From positions 1-20,713 of the forward strand of contig JAQSCR010000405.1 in the NCBI GenBank assembly GCA_029945495.1: 20,713 nt of DNA, in the 5' to 3' direction. Below, piece by piece: positions 14,697 through 20,713 of the stretch. The notes below the pieces were generated by a model that was given only the letters and a program-made list of their open reading frames with translations, did no database searches and was not told the origin of the DNA. This DNA is from Pseudolabrys sp. Its GTDB lineage: Bacteria; Pseudomonadota; Alphaproteobacteria; Rhizobiales; Xanthobacteraceae. Numbering within the stretch: position 1 is the stretch's first letter; every line of letters begins with the position of its first letter. The position numbers and the translations under genes are program-made.

Positions 14697-15641
14697 ATGC
14701 TTTATCACGATCTCCAAAGCCTGCGTATCTTCCTCGCGGCTTGCGAGATGCGCAGCATGAGCAAAGCGGCAGAAACGCTCAATATCGCACTTTCGGCAGC
14801 GAGCCGCCGTTTGAGCCTCCTGGAAACCGAATTGGGGACGCCATTGCTCGTGCGGCGGCCGCACGGCATCGAGCCCACGGCGGCCGGTGTGACCATGATG
14901 AATTATGCGCGTGACGTTCTCCGGCTCGGCGACCGTTTGAAAGTCAGCCTGGACGAACATCGCTCAGGGGTCAGAGGGTACGTTCGTGTTAGCGCTTCGA
15001 GTTCGGTCCTTGTGCAACGCTTGGCGAAGGACCTGTCTCAGTTCGTCCGCGAAAATCCACAAATCAAGATCGATCTTGAGGAGCGGCCGAGCGCGGCGAC
15101 AATTTTCGCGGTGCTGAACAAGCAGGCGGACATTGGGATTATTGTGCACGACAATGAAGTCGAGGGCCTCCAGATCGTCCCGTATTCAGGCGATCGTCTC
15201 GCAATTGCGGTGCCGAATGATCACCGACTTGCCAAGCGAAGAGAGCTCAGGTTTGCCGATATACTAGGTGAAGACATCGTCGCTCTCGAAAGTGGCACTG
15301 CGACGAACAAGCTGTTGACATCGCGTGCGATAGAACTGGGCAAGCCGATGAAGGTGCGGGTCCAGGTGAGAAGTTTCGAGGTTATGTGCCTGATGATCAA
15401 TCAGGGCCTCGGCGTCGGCATCTTGCCCGAACTCGGGGCGCGGCCGTTGTCCAAGGCATTGGGTATTAAACTTGTGCGGCTGGCGGAGCCATGGGCGCAG
15501 CGGCAATATGCAATCTGCGTGCGGGCGCTGGAAGATATTGAGGCGCCGAGCAGCCGTTTAATAGCATTTCTGACGTCGAACGCCGAAAAGGAACTTGGCG
15601 GCTCCGAACCCGTCGCCAAGCGAAAACCGCGGCGCCGGTAG
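14697..15641 (+). CDS. LysR-family transcriptional regulator (314 aa)
   Basis: A probable regulator of the acyl-CoA dehydrogenase/amidase/CoA transferase genes that follow. The N-terminal helix-turn-helix spans about 4-62 (LQSLRIFLAACEMRSMSKAA, then SAASRRLSLLETELGTPLLVRR and GIEPTAAG). The rest is a two-lobed effector-binding domain of PBP2 type (ending near 300), followed by a basic tail KRKPRRR. The ATG at 14697 gives the usual N-terminus; a TTG at 14673 would add eight residues, and neither has a convincing ribosome binding site. Unusually for the family, there is no intact divergently transcribed neighbour: the upstream side is a relic region. A T-N11-A palindrome lies directly after its stop, in front of the acyl-CoA dehydrogenase gene. 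The inducer is unknown. Confidence 0.9.
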   Translation: MLYHDLQSLRIFLAACEMRSMSKAAETLNIALSAASRRLSLLETELGTPLLVRRPHGIEPTAAGVTMMNYARDVLRLGDRLKVSLDEHRSGVRGYVRVSASSSVLVQRLAKDLSQFVRENPQIKIDLEERPSAATIFAVLNKQADIGIIVHDNEVEGLQIVPYSGDRLAIAVPNDHRLAKRRELRFADILGEDIVALESGTATNKLLTSRAIELGKPMKVRVQVRSFEVMCLMINQGLGVGILPELGARPLSKALGIKLVRLAEPWAQRQYAICVRALEDIEAPSSRLIAFLTSNAEKELGGSEPVAKRKPRRR

Positions 15642-15660
15642 ATTTCGAATTCGGCGAAAT
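15642..15660. promoter_or_regulatory. Candidate LysR binding site (T-N11-A palindrome)
   Basis: ATTTCG and CGAAAT form a perfect 6-bp dyad around AATTCGG, placing T15645 and A15657 eleven bases apart as in LysR-type boxes. It begins one base after the LysR stop and lies 70 bases before the acyl-CoA dehydrogenase start, a good place for activator binding. It could alternatively be a weak terminator stem. Confidence 0.45.
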
Positions 15661-15670
15661 GAGTATCGCG

Positions 15671-15684
15671 GGAATTGTAATTCC
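15671..15684. promoter_or_regulatory. Second dyad GGAATT-GT-AATTCC
   Basis: A perfect inverted repeat with 6-bp arms and a 2-bp centre lies 46 bases before the acyl-CoA dehydrogenase start. It may be the activation half of a LysR control region or an operator for another factor. Evidence is symmetry only. Confidence 0.35.
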
Positions 15685-15729
15685 GGGCCCGCCTGAACCC
15701 TCCTAACCTGCCCCCAGAAGGGGCGCTCG

Positions 15730-16899
15730 ATGTCTTTTACCGTTCCGTTGCCGGGCGATCACGACGACCTGCGTCAAGCGGTTCGGTCGCTGTGTGCCGA
15801 TTTCCCCAACGCATACTGGCGCAAGGTCGATGCCGAGGCCGCCTATCCAGAGGACTTCGTCGCAGCTTTGACGGCGGCCGGCTGGCTCAGCGCGCTCATC
15901 CCGGAGGAGTATGGCGGGTCGGGGCTCGGGATTTCCGACGCGTCGATCATTCTTGAGGAGGTCAATCACGCAGGCGGCAATTCCGGCGCATGTCATGGTC
16001 AGATGTACAATATGTCGACCTTGCTGCGCGCGGGCTCGGCCGAGCAAAAGGAACGTTACCTGCCACGCATCGCCAGCGGGGAAATCCGTATCCAGTCAAT
16101 GGCGGTGACCGAGCCGACAACCGGCTCCGACACAACGCAGTTGAAGACGACAGCAGTCCGCAAGGGCGATCGCTATCTCATCAACGGCCAGAAGGTCTGG
16201 ACGTCGCGCCTGCAACATTCGGACTACATGGTGCTGCTGGCGCGGACGACGCCGATCACCGAGGTGCGAAAGCGCTCGGATGGGCTGTCGGTGCTGCTGG
16301 TCGACGTGAAGCAAGCGATGGCGAAAGGGATGGCCGTCCATCCGATCCGCAACATGGTCAATCACGAGACCAATGAGGTCTTCTTCGACAATCTCGAAGT
16401 CCCGGTCGAAAACCTGATCGGCGAGGAGGGCAAGGGCTTCAAGTATATTCTTGAAGGCTTGAATGCCGAGCGTACCCTGATCGCAGCCGAATGCATCGGC
16501 GACGGATACTGGTTCGTCGACAAGGCTGTCGCCTATGGCAAGGAGCGTGTCGTCTTCGGCAGGCCCATCGGCCAGAACCAGGGTATCCAGTTTCCGCTTG
16601 CTCAGGCTTACGCCAATATCGAAGCGGCCAGCCTGATGCGCTTCAAGGCGGCCTGGCTGCACGACAACGGCCATCCTTGCGGGGCGGAGGCCAACATGGC
16701 GAAATTGCTGGCCGCCGATGCGTCCTGGCAGGCGGCCAACGCCTGTCTTCAGACCTTCGGTGGCTTTGGGTTTGCCGCCGAGTATGATGTTGAACGCAAG
16801 TTCCGTGAAACGCGGCTTTACCAGGTCGCGCCGATTTCGAGCAATCTGATCCTGGCGTATCTCGGCGAGCATACGCTTGGCCTGCCGCGGTCATATTAG
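15730..16899 (+). CDS. Acyl-CoA dehydrogenase family protein (389 aa)
   Basis: Predicted FAD enzyme that introduces an alpha,beta double bond into an acyl-CoA. The N-terminal helical domain (1-125) includes IPEEYGGSG. The flavin-binding middle domain has AVTEPTTGSD (125-134) and GQKVWTSR (153-160). The C-terminal helical domain contains LNAERTLIAAECIG and the loop ERVVFGRPIGQNQGIQF. The catalytic Glu of medium-chain enzymes (YEGT) is replaced (YQVAPIS), but E247 in LNAER occupies the place of the catalytic Glu of isovaleryl- and long-chain-type enzymes and may serve instead. AGAAGGGG precedes the ATG by 6 bases. It is followed after 5 bases by the amidase gene, so these are cotranscribed. The substrate is unknown; a short or branched acyl-CoA made by the CoA transferase downstream is the simplest guess. 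Confidence 0.9.
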   Translation: MSFTVPLPGDHDDLRQAVRSLCADFPNAYWRKVDAEAAYPEDFVAALTAAGWLSALIPEEYGGSGLGISDASIILEEVNHAGGNSGACHGQMYNMSTLLRAGSAEQKERYLPRIASGEIRIQSMAVTEPTTGSDTTQLKTTAVRKGDRYLINGQKVWTSRLQHSDYMVLLARTTPITEVRKRSDGLSVLLVDVKQAMAKGMAVHPIRNMVNHETNEVFFDNLEVPVENLIGEEGKGFKYILEGLNAERTLIAAECIGDGYWFVDKAVAYGKERVVFGRPIGQNQGIQFPLAQAYANIEAASLMRFKAAWLHDNGHPCGAEANMAKLLAADASWQAANACLQTFGGFGFAAEYDVERKFRETRLYQVAPISSNLILAYLGEHTLGLPRSY

Positions 16900-16904
16900 C
16901 AGCC

Positions 16905-18230
16905 ATGGGCAACAACCCGCGCTTTGCAGATTGGTCGCAGCTCTCGGAGAGCGATCGCATGACGGCGGGTAAACAGTGCCGCAATCGTGTGCGCGGGATC
17001 GGCTGCAAGCTGCATGCGGTCGTGGACGAGTTGCCGCCGCAGCCTGCTGTTCAAGGGGCGCTGTCCGGCTTTCCTTATGTGGCCAAGGATATGATTGCGA
17101 CCGGCGTGACCGCGCCGGGCTGGGGCTGCGTTGCGCCTCTCAGCGAGGCCGGTCCGGCCGCCAGCATTGTTGATCGTCTCTCTGCCGCGGGCGCATGTCT
17201 GATCGCGACCGCTGAAATGACCGAACTGGCCTATGAGCCGTCCGGGATAAACGCCGTTCGCGGCAATGTTATCAATCCCTGGAACGGTGTGTTTGCACCC
17301 GGCGGATCGTCAAGCGGCTCGGCCGCGCTTGTGGCATCCGGCTGTTGCTTTGCTGCGCTCGGCTCCGACACCGGCGGTTCGGTGCGGATTCCGGCGCACT
17401 GCTGCGGTGTCACGGCGCTTAAACCGACCTGGGACGGGATTGCGGTCGAGGGCACAATGCCGTTGTCGCCCAGCCTCGACACGATCGGCATTCTTGCGCG
17501 CTCGGCGTCGGATATCGCGCTGGTTTGGGATGCCTTGTCACCTGGCGGCGCCATCCCCGACTTGAATGGTTCATCTGCGGCGGTGCTCGATGACGCGTTC
17601 GCGGAAAGCGAACCCGAGATTGCCCGGCTATGCCGGAATGCCGTCGACCTGTTGGCCCAACAAGGTATGCATCTTGTTGGGCGCGCCGGCTTTCCGGAAG
17701 ACGCCGACCGCAATGTACTGGTGGTGATGCAAGCCGAGGCTGCACGCACACACAGCGCGCGGCTGGATGACGGCAGGATCGATGCGGTGCTGCGCAAACG
17801 ACTCCGCAAAGGTCTTGCCATTACCGACGGCGAACTGACGGCATCGCTGGACAGCCGCGAAAAATGGCGCGGTGAATTCATATCGAAATATCTCGGCGAT
17901 GCTGCGATTGCGCTGCTACCGGTGATGCCGGTCAGGACGCCCCGCATCGACGAGGTCGACCCGCTATCCCCGGCGTTTAAGGCCAAGACATTGTATGCGC
18001 TCAGCGGCTTTACGCGCTTCGTCAACTATCTTGGCTTGCCGGCCCTTGCAATTCCTGTGGGCTTCGATGACCGTGGAATGCCCGTCGGGTTGCAACTCGT
18101 CGGGCGACCGAACAGCGAAGCGACGCTGCTGCAGATTGCAATCAGGTTTCAGGCGAAGACGGATTGGCATGGCCGCATACCCAGCGGCGTTGTTGCCGAC
18201 ATTGCTGCGGAGAAGGGAACGACTGCGTGA
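16905..18230 (+). CDS. Amidase-signature family hydrolase (441 aa)
   Basis: Hydrolyses an amide to the acid and ammonia or amine through a Ser-cisSer-Lys triad. K61 (VAKD), the GGSSSGSA stretch (133-140) that holds the cis-serine, and nucleophile S159 (GSDTGGSVRIP) are all present. Length (441) is normal for the family. Two Cys pairs stand near the active-site region (CC at 147-148 and 166-167). The ATG at 16905 lies 5 bases after the acyl-CoA dehydrogenase stop, with only a weak ribosome binding site, pointing to translational coupling. Its stop overlaps the CoA transferase start as GTGA. In the pathway it may free a carboxylic acid for CoA activation. Homology to GatA is expected, but the genetic setting excludes a tRNA-amidotransferase role. 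Substrate not inferable. Confidence 0.9.
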   Translation: MGNNPRFADWSQLSESDRMTAGKQCRNRVRGIGCKLHAVVDELPPQPAVQGALSGFPYVAKDMIATGVTAPGWGCVAPLSEAGPAASIVDRLSAAGACLIATAEMTELAYEPSGINAVRGNVINPWNGVFAPGGSSSGSAALVASGCCFAALGSDTGGSVRIPAHCCGVTALKPTWDGIAVEGTMPLSPSLDTIGILARSASDIALVWDALSPGGAIPDLNGSSAAVLDDAFAESEPEIARLCRNAVDLLAQQGMHLVGRAGFPEDADRNVLVVMQAEAARTHSARLDDGRIDAVLRKRLRKGLAITDGELTASLDSREKWRGEFISKYLGDAAIALLPVMPVRTPRIDEVDPLSPAFKAKTLYALSGFTRFVNYLGLPALAIPVGFDDRGMPVGLQLVGRPNSEATLLQIAIRFQAKTDWHGRIPSGVVADIAAEKGTTA

Positions 18231-19429
18231 CTGTACCCCAGGGATCTTCCGCCCTTGCCAATCTCCGGATTCTCGATCTGACGCGCGTGCGGTCGGGGCC
18301 CACCTGCTGCCGCATATTTGCGGATTTCGGCGCCGACGTAATCAAGATTGAGGCGCCGCCGGGCGTCGATCCGAACGAAGGGATGAGCGGCCGGCGCGAC
18401 GGATCCGACATGCAGAACCTTCACCGCAACAAGCGGTCGGTCACGCTCAACCTGAAAGCGCCTGCAGGCCTTGCCTTGTTCAAGCGGCTGGTCGCGACTG
18501 CGGACGTTGTCGTTGAAAATTTCCGCCCCGATGTGAAGGACCGGCTGGGTATCGCCTACGAAGATCTCAAGGCGATTAATCCGCGCATCATCCTGGCGTC
18601 CATATCCGGCTTCGGTCAGTCGGGACCTTATCGCGGGCGGGCCGGGTTCGATCAGATCGCGCAGGGCATGGGCGGTCTGATGGGCGTTACCGGGTTGCCT
18701 GGTCAGGGACCCGTCCGCGCCGGTATCGCGGTAGCTGACACGGCCGCGGGGCTCTATGCCGCCATCGGCATATTCGTCGCATTGTCAGAGCGCGAACGTT
18801 CGGGCGAAGGTCAATGGGTCAGTGCTTCGTTGCTGCAGGCGCAGATCGCCATGATGGATTTTCAAGCTGCCAAATATCTGGTCGACAAGGTGGTCCCGCA
18901 GCAGGCCGGCAATGATCACCCTTATTCGACGCCGATGGGAGTCGTTAGAACATCGGACGGTTTCATCAACATCGCGGTTGGCGGTGAGGGCCAATGGAAG
19001 TTGTTCTGCACCGCCATAGGCCGCCCGGAATTGTGGGATGATGCACGCTATGCGACACAGGACGTGCGGCTAAAAAATCGAAAAGCATTGAATGCAAAGC
19101 TTGCCGAGGTCTTCGCCACGCGTCGATCAGCGGAATGGCTCATGGCGTTGGAGCAAGTGGGCGTTCCGGCGGGCCCGATCTACATGATGAATGAGGTCTT
19201 CGACGATCCTCAGGTGCGGCATCTTGGAATAGCGGTTCAGGTGCCGAAAGCGCCTGACAGCGCGGACGCAGGGCTGACGCTGGTGGGACAGCCGATGGAA
19301 CTGTCGCGAACTCCGTCGGCTTTCACACGTCTGTTGCTCGACGCCGGCGCGGACAACGACGACGTTTTGAAGAAGATTGGCTTGAATGACAGCGAACTCG
19401 ACGCGTTGCGCCGGGAACGCGTTATTTAG
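18227..19429 (+). CDS. CaiB/BaiF (family III) CoA transferase (400 aa)
   Basis: Transfers CoA between carboxylic acids, activating the substrate for the acyl-CoA dehydrogenase. Family III features: LRILDLTRVRSGPTCCRIFADFGADVIKIE at the start (residues 13-42), ENFRPDVKDRLGI, and the catalytic aspartate D142 in RAGFDQIAQGMGG. The GTG at 18227 was chosen because it begins the conserved N-terminus, gives a GTGA overlap with the amidase stop, and has GGAGAAGG upstream; a longer frame from 18164 would read inside the amidase gene. Length is typical (about 400). The formyl- or succinyl-CoA donor and the acceptor are unknown. A binding-protein gene follows 59 bases downstream on the same strand. Confidence 0.9.
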   Translation: MTVPQGSSALANLRILDLTRVRSGPTCCRIFADFGADVIKIEAPPGVDPNEGMSGRRDGSDMQNLHRNKRSVTLNLKAPAGLALFKRLVATADVVVENFRPDVKDRLGIAYEDLKAINPRIILASISGFGQSGPYRGRAGFDQIAQGMGGLMGVTGLPGQGPVRAGIAVADTAAGLYAAIGIFVALSERERSGEGQWVSASLLQAQIAMMDFQAAKYLVDKVVPQQAGNDHPYSTPMGVVRTSDGFINIAVGGEGQWKLFCTAIGRPELWDDARYATQDVRLKNRKALNAKLAEVFATRRSAEWLMALEQVGVPAGPIYMMNEVFDDPQVRHLGIAVQVPKAPDSADAGLTLVGQPMELSRTPSAFTRLLLDAGADNDDVLKKIGLNDSELDALRRERVI

Positions 19430-19488
19430 GCCTCAGTAGGTTGCCGGAGTTTCTGGCGAAAGTTGAACTCATGCCACGGAGAGTGAAG

Positions 19489-20502
19489 ATGCAGATGCCG
19501 AAAGCGCTTAAAAAGTTGAACTTGCTTGCGAAGCTATCGATTGTTGCCACGACAGTCGGCCTGATGCCATTGCCCGCCAATGCCGTCGGCCCGGAGCCCG
19601 CGCCGCTTGCTGCGCCCGTCGAACTGACCGTCGGCTATCAGAAGGTCGGGCATCTTGCCCCGATGATCCTGATCAGCGACGAACTGAAGAAGTTAGGTGT
19701 CAATCTGAAGCTTGTCGAGTTCGTTCGTTACGCCGACGCGCGCACCGCGCTGCTGGCGGGTTCGCTCGATGTCGCGTCTGTCGGCCCAGCCGATCTCGCC
19801 ATCGCGCTTGCGCAGGGGTCGACCAATATCGTTGGGCTGATGGGCGTCGGATCGTCGCCGAAATATGTCATCGGCCGGAATGGCGTGAAGCTGGATACGT
19901 GGGAAGACCTCAAGGGCAAGAAGATCGCGATTGCGCCGGGCTCCGCGGTCTGGTTCCAACTTGCGGCCACGTTGGTTGAGAAGGGCGTTCCCTATAACAG
20001 CTTCGAGGCCGTCAACATTCAGGGTGGCGGCGCGAACTTCGATCAGGCCCTCAAGAAGGGCGATGTCGACGGCATCGTCACCTGGGAGCCCTTCGAGTCG
20101 ATTCCCGTGATGGAGGGCTACGGCTACTTCGCGAAGAATCTCGAATACGGTTCGTCGAAAGCAGTCGGTGCTGAACTGGGTCTGTTGGTCGCGTCGAAGA
20201 CCGCGGCCGATGGCAAGAAAGCCGCCGTCGAACGTTTCGTCTGGGCTTATCTCAAGACGCAGGAAGAGCTTGCAAAGTCGCCGCAGAAATTTGCAGAGGC
20301 CTATGCCCAGCTTTCCGGCATGGATCCGAAGGTTGCTGCCGAAGCGGCGAAAGTGATCAAGCTCGGTGAAGTCGTTTCACCGGACCAGATCAAGCGCCAG
20401 GCAAAGGCCTTTGCCGATCTTGGCGTGATCCAGAAGGACGTATCGGGCCAGGTCGATGCGAACTGGGATGGCTCGTTTGTCGCGAAAGCATTGGCCAAGT
20501 AG
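19489..20502 (+). CDS. SsuA/NMT1-type ABC transporter substrate-binding protein (337 aa)
   Basis: A periplasmic receptor of the nitrate/sulfonate/taurine (also thiamine precursor) class. Residues 1-31 are a signal peptide (KALKKLNLLAK, a hydrophobic core, cleavage after ANA). The mature protein shows LTVGYQKVGHLAPMIL, DARTALLAGSLDVASVGPAD, LKGKKIAIAPGSAVWF, and GDVDGIVTWEPF, the usual order for SsuA-like proteins. The ATG at 19489 lies 5 bases after GGAGAG; ATG 19471 and TTG 19441 are in-frame but lack that signal. It follows the CoA transferase and precedes a permease start, so the second catabolic unit has its own importer. The ligand could be a sulfonate, an amide or an aromatic acid; the cluster lacks a sulfonate monooxygenase, which argues against alkanesulfonates. 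Confidence 0.88.
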   Translation: MQMPKALKKLNLLAKLSIVATTVGLMPLPANAVGPEPAPLAAPVELTVGYQKVGHLAPMILISDELKKLGVNLKLVEFVRYADARTALLAGSLDVASVGPADLAIALAQGSTNIVGLMGVGSSPKYVIGRNGVKLDTWEDLKGKKIAIAPGSAVWFQLAATLVEKGVPYNSFEAVNIQGGGANFDQALKKGDVDGIVTWEPFESIPVMEGYGYFAKNLEYGSSKAVGAELGLLVASKTAADGKKAAVERFVWAYLKTQEELAKSPQKFAEAYAQLSGMDPKVAAEAAKVIKLGEVVSPDQIKRQAKAFADLGVIQKDVSGQVDANWDGSFVAKALAK

Positions 20503-20547
20503 CTTGGTCGCTTAGTCGCCAGTGCGGCGGCAGAGGACGATGACGAT

Positions 20548-20713
20548 ATGTCGAGTTCGACTGAGCGCGTAAGCTCTGACACTGGCGGCAAGCGGGACAC
20601 TGTCTCATCATGGACCGGCGTTTCGCTTGCCGCCCGCCGCGGCCTGCGCACGGCCGCGCTGGCGATCCTCCTGCCGCTGGCGGTGCTTGTCATTAGGCCG
20701 TATGCGGGCCGTG
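20548..20713 (+). CDS. ABC transporter permease, N-terminal part (cut by window end)
   Basis: From the ATG at 20548 the frame stays open to the last base, giving about 55 residues: a polar Ser/Thr-rich start (MSSSTERVSSDTGGKRD), then a membrane segment ALAILLPLAVLVI. This matches the beginning of SsuC/TauC-type permeases, which follow their binding protein directly. A weak GAGGA lies 10 bases upstream. An ATG at 20540 in another frame closes quickly. The EAA motif and the rest lie beyond the window, so the call rests on context and the first membrane helix. Confidence 0.65.
   Translation, partial: MSSSTERVSSDTGGKRDTVSSWTGVSLAARRGLRTAALAILLPLAVLVIRPYAGR

Noticed and set aside
15710..15724. 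GCCCC-CAGAA-GGGGC hairpin covering the ribosome binding site of the acyl-CoA dehydrogenase gene
   Set aside because: Only 5 bp and common in GC-rich leaders; not enough to propose translational control.
16096..16872. 258-codon minus-strand frame within the acyl-CoA dehydrogenase gene
   Set aside because: Antisense shadow of a gene with full family motifs; no start signal.
17231..18025. 264-codon minus-strand frame within the amidase gene
   Set aside because: Ser/Ala/Arg-rich shadow; the amidase triad lies on the plus strand.
1..20713. Search for tRNA or rRNA genes, CRISPR repeats, intact insertion sequences, integrases and attachment sites
   Set aside because: None seen by eye; the locus shows gene debris but no mobile element that could explain it.

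Overview
The window looks like chromosomal DNA of a GC-rich alphaproteobacterium, probably of the Hyphomicrobiales (Bradyrhizobium/Xanthobacteraceae-like). This rests on the flavour of the proteins (GntR-FCD and LysR regulators, PAAT and SsuA-type ABC importers, CaiB/BaiF transferase, acyl-CoA dehydrogenase, a small rhizobial-type hypothetical remnant) and on strong G/C preference at third codon positions. No rRNA, tRNA, CRISPR array, intact insertion sequence or phage gene was seen.

Region 1 (1-1548) is gene-poor and more AT-rich. It holds one small basic protein on the minus strand (41-328) with a good ribosome binding site, then two broken reading-frame remnants (593-985 and 981-1244).

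Region 2 (1549-13168) is a coherent catabolic locus for 5-substituted hydantoins, N-carbamoyl-D-amino acids and D-amino acids. From a divergent control region (4642-4748), one operon runs left: DapA-family aldolase/lyase, short-chain dehydrogenase, then a DadA-like D-amino acid oxidoreductase. The other runs right: periplasmic amino-acid-type binding protein, ATPase, two permeases, D-amino acid transaminase, N-carbamoyl-D-amino acid hydrolase and a flavin reductase-like protein. A hydantoin racemase (minus) and a D-hydantoinase/dihydropyrimidinase (plus) diverge from a second control region (10905-11008). A GntR/FCD repressor (minus) converges on the hydantoinase. The logic is uptake, racemisation, ring opening, decarbamoylation to the D-amino acid, then removal of nitrogen by transamination or FAD-dependent oxidation to a 2-oxo acid. 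The aldolase and SDR could take the carbon further. The GntR gene carries a perfect TTGTAT-N4-ATACAA palindrome over its own -10 element, and a related TTGTATACA site lies in the divergent 4642-4748 region, so this regulator probably controls the locus.

Region 3 (13189-14672) is a relic zone. It contains a fragment of an unidentified protein and the C-terminal remnant of a polysaccharide-deacetylase/PuuE-allantoinase-type protein that was frameshifted by a visible 5-bp tandem duplication.

Region 4 (14673-20713) is a second plus-strand catabolic unit: LysR regulator, acyl-CoA dehydrogenase, amidase, CaiB/BaiF CoA transferase, an SsuA/NMT1-type binding protein and the beginning of its permease, cut by the window end. 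It reads as uptake of a small organic compound, amide hydrolysis, CoA activation and alpha,beta-oxidation. The substrate cannot be told from sequence.

The most interesting content is the tightly assembled D-stereospecific hydantoin pathway with its own importer and two routes out of the D-amino acid, together with several enzymes whose canonical active-site residues are replaced (transaminase RxH, SDR YxxxK, DapA Thr-Thr, acyl-CoA dehydrogenase C-terminal Glu).
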